From contig JBEKZI010000032.1 in the NCBI GenBank assembly GCA_049510055.1, positions 1 through 20,703 on the forward strand: a stretch of DNA of 20,703 bases, written 5' to 3'. Each line of letters opens with the position of its first letter. Position 1 is the first letter of the stretch. This document shows, piece by piece, positions 14,341 through 20,703 of the stretch. Both the position numbers and the translations under genes were made by a program. The notes beneath the pieces are model-generated. The model was not told where the DNA came from. It did no database searches and saw only the letters and a list, made by a program, of their open reading frames with translations. Source of the DNA: JALHTV01 sp049510055. Its GTDB lineage: Bacteria > Planctomycetota > Phycisphaerae > SM23-33.

Positions 14341-14571
14341 TAGGCTCCTTTACTTACGCCCTTACGACGGGCTGATCCTTCCTTCTCGCTTCTTGCTTGA
14401 AGATTTCTGTGCGCACAGAGTATGTCACGTCTGCAAGCGAACGGATGCGTACGCGGCCGGGGGGTCGGCCTTCAGGCAGGTTGGAATGAGCGAGAGATTC
14501 GCTCCTGCCCTTGAGGGGGGTCGGCTCACTTGCTCCCATGGAGTGAACCGGGGATTGACGGCATGTCTTTT

Positions 14572-14631
14572 GTCGCCGCCTTGACAGGTTCAACCTGCCT
14601 GTCGGTAGGCAGGTCTGTCCGCTGCGGCGAC
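14572..14631. repeat. 60-base nested hairpin containing the dispersed palindrome
   Basis: Three nested arm pairs are visible: GTCGCCGC/GCGGCGAC outermost, GACAG/CTGTC, and ACCTGCCT (14593-14600)/AGGCAGGT (14607-14614) around GTCGGT. This gives 21 paired positions on either strand. In the minus orientation it would lie in the PEP-CTERM leader. Confidence 0.6.
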
Positions 14632-15230
14632 GGCTGCCCTGGGGTTTGGCTCCCCAGTGGCCGGGCACCTAAATTTCTACCTCACCTCCTTAAGACAATC
14701 CTCCGTTCCTGCTTGTCGACGGACTAAACAAACCTGCCCCGACAGGCCAAGATCGGAACGACGTATGAGAACCCCGCGGGTTCCCTTCCTTACTTTCCTT
14801 CCTTCGCATATCTCTAAACCAGACGAATCCGTTTTCCGGTTTCTACCCGCCCCAAGGGGGCGGCGGGGGCTCCACGCAAGTCCCTTGTGTATACGTCGAA
14901 TATAGATACCACAAAAAGAGCATTTAGGCAAGGAACTTCCCTGGTAAGTTGCAAGGTTTGCGCAAAGGCGGTGTCGAGCGAGAAAGAGGGCGATTTTCTC
15001 TATCCGCCGTCATGGCATTGAGTAAGGGCGACGGAATGTTCCGCCGGCGCCGCAACACGGCCGGGCGGAATTGCCGCAAGATGCTACGGGCCCCGACGCT
15101 GCCTGATACAGTTTGTCGCCGGCTGGTGCGCGTGGCGGCCGCTTGTCCTAAAGAAAACCGCCCCGCCTTAACGATTAAAGAAGTAGGTCCGGGGCGAGGG
15201 ATGCGGAAAAGTCCGTCGCCCCATCGTGTA

Positions 15231-15250
15231 CCTGCCTGCCGGTAGGCAGG
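15231..15250. repeat. Palindromic dispersed repeat upstream of murC
   Basis: CCTGCCTGCC and GGTAGGCAGG are adjacent arms with one mismatch. It ends 30 bases before the murC start, a similar position to the copy before the first gene. It is preceded by a second hairpin (GGGGCGA 15191-15197 with TCGCCCC 15216-15222, inner CGGA/TCCG). A TTGACA follows at 15253, but its best -10 partner overlaps the murC start codon. Confidence 0.65.
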
Positions 15251-15280
15251 GTTTGACATTTAAGGCTAGGGAGAGCTACT

Positions 15281-16723
<1,443 letters not shown>

Positions 16724-17568
16724 CCTCGAGGAGCCGCTGTCCGAGCACACCTGGTTGCGCATCGGCGGTCCGGCCTCGTATCTTCTGCGCCCCCGCAGCG
16801 TCGAGGAGCTCAAGGAAGTCGTCCGCCGCTGCCGGGCCAACGAGGTGCCCATGCACGTCCTGGGCAGCGGGGCCAACCTGCTGGTCGATGACGCCGGCGT
16901 GCGCGGCGCGGTCATCCACCTGGGCCAGGGAACGTTTACGGAATCCTCGCTCGTCGGCGGCGTCCTTCGCGCCGGGGCCGGGGCCGACATGGGGGCGCTG
17001 GTCCTCCGCTGCGTCCGCGAGGGGTTTTCCGGCCTGGAGTGTCTCACGGGTATCCCCGGCACCGTCGGCGGCTGCGTGAAAATGAACGCCGGCGGGGCCT
17101 TCGGCGACATCGGCAGCACGGTGGAATCCATCGAGGTCATGACCGAGGGCGGAGAAATCTATACCCGCACCCGCGCGGACCTGGCCTTCGCCTACCGGTC
17201 TACCAACATCGCCGCCAAGTTCATCCTCGGCGCCGAGTTCCACCTCACCGAGGACGACCCCCAGCACATCCTCCACCAGGTTAAGCAAATCTGGATCTAC
17301 AAAAAGAACACCCAGCCCCTCAGCCGCCGCAACGCCGGCTGCGTCTTCAAGAATCCTCGGGGCCTGTCAGCCGGGGCGCTGATCGACCGGGCGGGACTGA
17401 AGGGCCGCCGGGTCGGGGGGGCCTACGTCTCCCACAAGCACGCCAACTTCATCCTGGCCGACAAGGGCGCCAAGGCCAGCGACGTCCTGAAACTCATCAA
17501 CATCATCCGCGAAGAAGTCTATCGCAAATCCGAAGTGTACCTGGAACTTGAGATCGAGGTGTGGTGAC

Positions 17569-18543
17569 GTGAACAGCAGGGCATTGGCCACGGAAGGCTT
17601 GGACCGCCGGCCCCGGACGCTGAAGGTGGGGCTGGACGTCACGGTCCTGATGGGCGGGCCGTCCAGCGAGCGCGACGTGTCACTGCTGAGCGGTGGGGCC
17701 ATCGCCGACGCCCTGGCCTCGGTGGGGCACTGCGTCAGCCGGGCGGACATCTCCCCGCAGGACGCCTCCGCCCTGGACCGCCGGGGCATCGACGTGGTCT
17801 TCATCGCCCTGCACGGGGACTTCGGCGAGAGCGGCCAGGTCCAGCGCCTTTGCGAGCAGCACCATCTGCGCTACACCGGCTCGCCACCTCGGGCCAGCGA
17901 AATGGCCATGGACAAGGCCGTCGCCAAGGAGCTGTTCGCCGGGGCGGGCCTGACCGTGGCCAAGAGTTTGGTGGCGACGGCCGCGGATAAGCCCCGCACG
18001 CTCGCCAAGGCCCTGGACCGCCTGGGACTGCCGGTGGTGCTCAAGCCCGTCGACGGCGGCTCCAGCGTGGACATCACCATCGCCCGCACCGCCGCCATCC
18101 GTGACGCAGCCGTGGCGGCCCTGCTGGGCAAGTACGGCCGGGCGATGGCGGAGGAGTTCGTCCCCGGCCGCGAGTTCACGGTGGGCATCCTCGGTGACCA
18201 GGCTCTGCCGGTGCTGGAGATCGTCCCGGCCCGGGAGTTCTACGACTACACCGCCAAGTACGCCGATGGGGCGGGCACGCGATACGTCTTCGACCACGGC
18301 CTGCCGGACCAGACGGTCCGCTCGCTTCAGTCGGCGGCCCTGGCCGCGCATCAGGTGCTGGGCTGCCGCGACATGTCGCGGGTGGACTTCATCCTGCCGC
18401 CCAGCGGCGTGCCGGTGGTGCTGGAGATCAACACGATCCCGGGCTTCACGAGCCACTCGCTGCTGCCCATGGCCGCGGCCAAGGCGGGCGTGAACTTCGC
18501 GGAACTGGTCAGCCGCATCGCCATGATGGCCATGCAGCGATAA
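17569..18543 (+). CDS. ddl: D-alanine-D-alanine ligase
   Basis: The 324-residue ATP-grasp enzyme joins two D-alanines for the peptidoglycan stem peptide. The N-terminal domain has VLMGGPSSERDVSLLSG and ALHGDFGESGQVQ. The ATP-grasp part has VLKPVDGGSSVDI and AMAEEFVPGREFTVGI, then EFYDYTAKYADG (flexible loop over the active site), and the C-terminal LEINTIPGFTSHSLLP with metal-binding Glu and Asn. The GTG at 17569, one base after the murB stop with GAGG upstream, is chosen over an overlapping TTG at 17548. Nothing suggests a D-Ala-D-Lac type, but the omega-loop Tyr (YDY) supports the D-Ala form. An A/T-rich repeat begins right after its stop. Confidence 0.95.
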   Translation: MNSRALATEGLDRRPRTLKVGLDVTVLMGGPSSERDVSLLSGGAIADALASVGHCVSRADISPQDASALDRRGIDVVFIALHGDFGESGQVQRLCEQHHLRYTGSPPRASEMAMDKAVAKELFAGAGLTVAKSLVATAADKPRTLAKALDRLGLPVVLKPVDGGSSVDITIARTAAIRDAAVAALLGKYGRAMAEEFVPGREFTVGILGDQALPVLEIVPAREFYDYTAKYADGAGTRYVFDHGLPDQTVRSLQSAALAAHQVLGCRDMSRVDFILPPSGVPVVLEINTIPGFTSHSLLPMAAAKAGVNFAELVSRIAMMAMQR

Positions 18544-18712
18544 AGGCAAATCCGAATATCGAAATCCGAAATTCGAAACGAACGGCAATGACCCAAACGA
18601 CAATGTTCAAACGCCGCGGCGATAGAGAATGAGGTTGTTTTTTTGATGTTTGGCTTTTGCCTTTTGTTTCGGATTTCGAGTTTCGGATTTCGAATTTGTC
18701 GTTCAGGAGTTT
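18544..18712. repeat. Inverted pair of ATCCGAAATTCGAAA-type repeats between ddl and ftsQ
   Basis: The left part reads as repeats of AATCCGAA/ATCGAAATCCGAAATTCG followed by AAACGAACGGCAATGACC. The right part, read on the opposite strand, has the same series: AAATTCGAAATCCGAAAC then CGAAATCCGAAACAAAAGG. The two arms face each other around a central stretch with a GCCGCGGC core and a T7 run. This low-GC block contrasts sharply with both neighbouring genes and looks like a MITE-like or REP-like palindromic unit. An in-frame upstream start for ftsQ at 18650 lies inside it and was rejected. Confidence 0.7.
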
Positions 18713-18715
18713 AAG

Positions 18716-19753
18716 GTGCGTTGGTGGAAGCGACATAAGGCCAAGGCGTCGTCGGAATCCTCGCCGGTCGTGCGGCGGCTGGTGCGGGGAGTGGTCTGGC
18801 TGGCGGTCTTGGCCGCCGCGGCTGCGGGCTCCTGGTACGGCATGCGGCGGTTGGAGCCGTACGTGACCGGCCGGGCGGGCGGCAGCGGCATGGAGATGGA
18901 AAAGGTCCGCACCGTCCGGGTGGCCTTTACGGAACTGCCCGACTGGATGCCGCGGCCGCTGGCCCGCGACGTGGCCCTGTCGCTGGTGCCGTCCCGCGCC
19001 AAGTTCACCGACGAGGACCTGGCGGCCAACGTGTACAAGCTGGCGGCGGCCAATCCGCACATCGCGACGGTTTTTCGCGTCAGCAAGCGGCTGACCGCCG
19101 ATCCCAACACGGCGCTGGTGGAGATTGATTGCCGCTTCCGCATGCCCGTCGCGCGAATCGACCTGACGTCGAACAAGATTTACGAGCTGGGCCAGCCGCG
19201 GGACTATGTCTATGTGGACCGCGAGGGCGTCCGCCTGCCGGCCGCCGACGTGCCGCAATGGATGATCCAGGCCCCCCCGGCGCCCGGCCAGACCAAGGGC
19301 CGCTGGTACTTCTATCGCGACGGCGACCCCCTGCCGACCGGCTACCGGGCGGCGGGCGTGCACTACATTACGATTCGCGGCGTCAAGGCGGCGCCACCGG
19401 CGGTCGGGCGGGTGTGGGAAGGCCAGGACGTCCAGGACGGCCTGCGGCTGGTGAGCCTGATGCTGACGCGGTCCTACGCCAACCAGATCACGACCGTGGA
19501 CGTGCGCAACGACGGCGGGCGAATCAGCCGCTTCGAGCCGCAGCTGCGCCTCTACGCCCAGGTCGGCGACGGGCCGGCGACGGACATCCGTTTCGGGCGT
19601 TTCGCGGCCCCCGGCGGCGGGGACTACGAGGTCGCCCCGGAGGTCAAGATGTCCTACCTGGACGATTACTTCCTGGAGCACGGCAACCGACTGGCCGGGC
19701 TGAACAGCTACATCGACCTCCAGTACGACCAGTTGATCTACAGCGTGAATTGA
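18716..19753 (+). CDS. ftsQ: FtsQ/DivIB-type cell division protein (probable)
   Basis: The 345-residue protein has a short basic cytoplasmic tail (WWKRHKAK), one membrane helix at about residues 26-42 and a long periplasmic part. Sequence similarity to FtsQ is weak, but topology, length and position directly after murC-murB-ddl are those of FtsQ, which links early and late divisome proteins. The region after the helix (about 60-150) would be the POTRA domain; its SLVPSRAKFTDEDLAANVYKL stretch would fit, followed by VFRVSKRL and VEIDCRFRMPVARI. The start is GTG at 18716 with AGGAG six bases upstream, inside the end of the A/T-rich repeat region. It is 100 residues or so longer than E. coli FtsQ, mostly at the C-terminus. 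ftsA and ftsZ do not follow; a NikR-type gene does. Confidence 0.65.
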   Translation: MRWWKRHKAKASSESSPVVRRLVRGVVWLAVLAAAAAGSWYGMRRLEPYVTGRAGGSGMEMEKVRTVRVAFTELPDWMPRPLARDVALSLVPSRAKFTDEDLAANVYKLAAANPHIATVFRVSKRLTADPNTALVEIDCRFRMPVARIDLTSNKIYELGQPRDYVYVDREGVRLPAADVPQWMIQAPPAPGQTKGRWYFYRDGDPLPTGYRAAGVHYITIRGVKAAPPAVGRVWEGQDVQDGLRLVSLMLTRSYANQITTVDVRNDGGRISRFEPQLRLYAQVGDGPATDIRFGRFAAPGGGDYEVAPEVKMSYLDDYFLEHGNRLAGLNSYIDLQYDQLIYSVN

Positions 19754-19763
19754 CTCACTCGCC

Positions 19764-20174
19764 ATGGCCGGACTGACGCGCACAGCCATATCCCTGGACG
19801 ACGCCATGCTGGGGCGGTTCGACGCCTGGATGGCCCGCCACGGCTACACCAATCGCTCCGAGGCCCTGCGGGACCTCATCCGCGCCGCCCTGGTGGAGCA
19901 GGAGTGGGCCGACCCGGCGGCCAAGGTGGTGGCGACGCTGAGCATCATCTACGACCACGCCGCCCACGATCTTTCGGCGGTGCTGGCCGACATTCAGCAT
20001 CAGGGTTTCCGCACCGTCCTGTGCAGCCAGCACGTCCACCTGGACCGCCACCTGTGCCTGGAGGTGGTCCTGCTGCAAGGCAAAGCCGCCGAGCTGCGCC
20101 GCCTGGCCGACCGGATCATCGCCACCCGCGGCGTCCGCGCCGGCGAGCTGACGCTGATGAGCACGAAGGTCTAA
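19764..20174 (+). CDS. nikR: NikR-type nickel-responsive transcriptional regulator
   Basis: The 136-residue protein has an N-terminal ribbon-helix-helix DNA-binding domain (about 1-48: RTAISLDDAMLGRFDAWM, then NRSEALRDLIR) and a C-terminal ACT-like metal-sensing domain. The four high-affinity nickel ligands known from E. coli NikR (H76, H87, H89, C95) are all present at the same spacing as H79, H90, H92 and C98 (QHVHLDRHLCLE). It should be a tetrameric repressor or activator of nickel uptake or urease/hydrogenase genes. No such target is in the window. The ATG follows the ftsQ stop by 10 bases and has no obvious Shine-Dalgarno, so translation may depend on coupling. A perfect palindrome starts right at its stop codon. 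Confidence 0.92.
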   Translation: MAGLTRTAISLDDAMLGRFDAWMARHGYTNRSEALRDLIRAALVEQEWADPAAKVVATLSIIYDHAAHDLSAVLADIQHQGFRTVLCSQHVHLDRHLCLEVVLLQGKAAELRRLADRIIATRGVRAGELTLMSTKV

Positions 20175-20198
20175 GTTTTTAGACAAAAATCTAAAAAC
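20175..20198. terminator. AT-rich perfect palindrome after nikR
   Basis: GTTTTTAGA and TCTAAAAAC are perfect 9-base arms around CAAAAA, directly after the nikR stop codon. It could be a terminator stem, though weak and without a following T-run, or an operator. It does not resemble the GTATGA/TCATAC NikR site of E. coli. Confidence 0.4.
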
Positions 20199-20260
20199 CG
20201 CCGCCCGGGGGATAGGCCGGGGCTTGGGGGATCGGCGAGGGGGGGCCGGAGGCTTGGTCC

Positions 20261-20289
20261 TTGCATTGACGCCTCGGCGGGCCTATAAC
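20261..20289 (+). promoter_or_regulatory. Predicted promoter of the CBM48 gene
   Basis: TATAAC at 20284-20289 is a good -10 box; TTGCAT lies 17 bases upstream as a weak -35 box, and a TTGACG is nearer but too close (12 bases). The predicted start is near 20296, giving a leader of about 50 bases. Confidence 0.45.
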
Positions 20290-20347
20290 TAACCAGCGGC
20301 ATACGGACTGTACACGGTCGATTCGCTCACTCCAAAAGGATCACGCC

Positions 20348-20623
20348 ATGTTTGAAAAGAGCAGTAAGAAGGGACAAATTCGTTTCTCGATCAAACCGGG
20401 GAACGATATCAAGAAAGTCTGTCTCGTCGGCGATTTCAACGGCTGGAAAGAGACAGCCATGACCAGGCAGAAGGACGGTTCTTTCGTGGTCACGGTGACG
20501 CTGAGGAACGGCACCCACGAGTACAAGTTCCTCGTCGACGGCCAGTGGCGCGTGGATCCCGACAACAACGCCTGGGCGCTGAATCCCTTCGGGACGCTCA
20601 ACTCCGTGCTGACGGTATCGTAG
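20348..20623 (+). CDS. Standalone CBM48 (isoamylase N-terminal type) glycogen-binding protein
   Basis: The 91-residue protein is a single carbohydrate-binding module of the CBM48/AMPK-beta type. It shows the typical pattern: IKKVCLVGDFNGWKE, then MTRQKDGSFVVTVTL, and HEYKFLVDGQWRVDPDN ending in LNSVLTVS. The tryptophans of the family's glycogen-binding face (FNGW, QWRVD) are present. No catalytic domain is attached, unlike branching and debranching enzymes, so it is expected to bind glycogen or another glucan alone, or to recruit a partner. There is no signal peptide. The ATG at 20348 has AAAAGGA seven bases upstream and its own predicted promoter. Confidence 0.88.
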   Translation: MFEKSSKKGQIRFSIKPGNDIKKVCLVGDFNGWKETAMTRQKDGSFVVTVTLRNGTHEYKFLVDGQWRVDPDNNAWALNPFGTLNSVLTVS

Positions 20624-20641
20624 GCGGCCAGATGTCGTGCG

Positions 20642-20703
20642 CTACGTCGGCTCACCCGGCGGACGGCGGACGCGCTCGATCCGCGCGTCGCCGGTGATGT
20701 TGA
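20642..20703 (-). CDS. Possible 3' end of a minus-strand gene, truncated by the window
   Basis: Read from the window edge, one frame gives 19 codons (NITGDARIERVRRPPGEPT) ending in TAG. Seventeen of the 19 third positions are G or C, as in the real genes here, and the residues are plausible protein. The frame lines up as the end of a gene converging on the CBM48 gene. Nothing can be said about its function. Confidence 0.4.
   Translation of the reverse strand, partial: NITGDARIERVRRPPGEPT

Larger units (their letters stand above)
14341..15280. other. Long non-coding stretch between the PEP-CTERM gene and murC
   Basis: This 940-base stretch has no convincing gene. It contains pyrimidine-rich runs (around 14376 and 14781), several hairpins (14489-14505, 14572-14631, 14847-14863, 15191-15222) and two copies of the dispersed palindrome. 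An open frame of 104 codons on the minus strand (14354-14668) sits just before the PEP-CTERM gene and follows AAGGAGGTGAG (14681-14691), but the spacing to its GTG is too long (about 16 bases), the frame runs through a repeat, and the composition is not protein-like in its first half. The stretch may be a long structured leader of the PEP-CTERM mRNA or debris of an insertion. I see no tRNA, tmRNA, RNase P or known riboswitch core. Confidence 0.5.

Noticed and set aside
14354..14668. 104-codon minus-strand frame just upstream of the PEP-CTERM gene
   Set aside because: It follows a strong AAGGAGGTGAG, but the spacing to its GTG is too long, it reads through the dispersed palindrome, and no motif is visible. 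The second half (VRIRSLADVTYSVRTEI) is somewhat protein-like, so a small gene is not fully excluded.
14640..14960. Possible riboswitch (cobalamin or cyclic di-GMP type) in the PEP-CTERM leader
   Set aside because: GCCACTGG-like and GCC-rich hairpin fragments occur on the minus strand, but the conserved core sequences of those riboswitches are not present in order.
14924..15259. Overlapping small frames on both strands before murC (also 14949-15245)
   Set aside because: Both start or end inside the palindromic repeat, have Arg/Pro/Ser-rich composition and no usable ribosome binding site.
20266..20289. TTGACG as the -35 box of the CBM48 promoter
   Set aside because: Only 12 bases separate it from TATAAC; the weaker TTGCAT at 17 bases was preferred.

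Overview
The window looks like a chromosomal segment from a high-GC bacterium, most likely Planctomycetota, class Phycisphaerae or a close relative (inference). The reasons are strongly GC-biased third codon positions, a PEP-CTERM sorted protein, a pyrophosphate-type phosphofructokinase, a ThuA-like protein of the kind common in planctomycetes, and dispersed palindromic repeats. There is no rRNA, tRNA, phage, transposase or CRISPR array.

Region by region. 1-2651: a ThuA-like protein and a MagIII-like HhH DNA glycosylase (+), converging on a GGDEF diguanylate cyclase with a degenerate receiver domain (-). 2652-5684: a divergent region with a near-consensus promoter, then a GH10-fold protein that has lost both catalytic glutamates, a ComEA-like HhH protein and a CPBP membrane protease (+). 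5646-9894: a minus-strand run papA-like peptidase, accB, accC, PPi-PFK (first step of fatty acid synthesis plus glycolysis). 10095-12215: a tightly overlapped plus-strand lipid-phosphate cluster pgsA-pgpA-uppP. 12497-19753: cell-wall and division genes murG, murC, murB, ddl and ftsQ, with murG and murC separated by a 1.6 kb islet that holds a PEP-CTERM gene and several hairpin repeats. 19764-20623: a NikR-type nickel regulator and a standalone CBM48 glycogen-binding protein. The last 60 bases probably hold the 3' end of a minus-strand gene.

The best candidate for something undescribed lies between uppP and murG. A promoter (TTGACA, 18 bases, TAGTAT) overlaps a perfect 9-bp inverted repeat and is followed by a predicted transcript of about 75 nt. 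That transcript consists almost entirely of two hairpins with C-rich loops, and the second hairpin ends in a U-tract. This is the architecture of the actinobacterial 6C RNA, here in an apparently non-actinobacterial genome and beside peptidoglycan genes. Other notable items are the catalytically dead GH10-like protein, the glycosylase lacking both the Lys nucleophile and the fourth Fe-S cysteine, the palindromic repeat family, and the inverted A/T-rich repeat between ddl and ftsQ.
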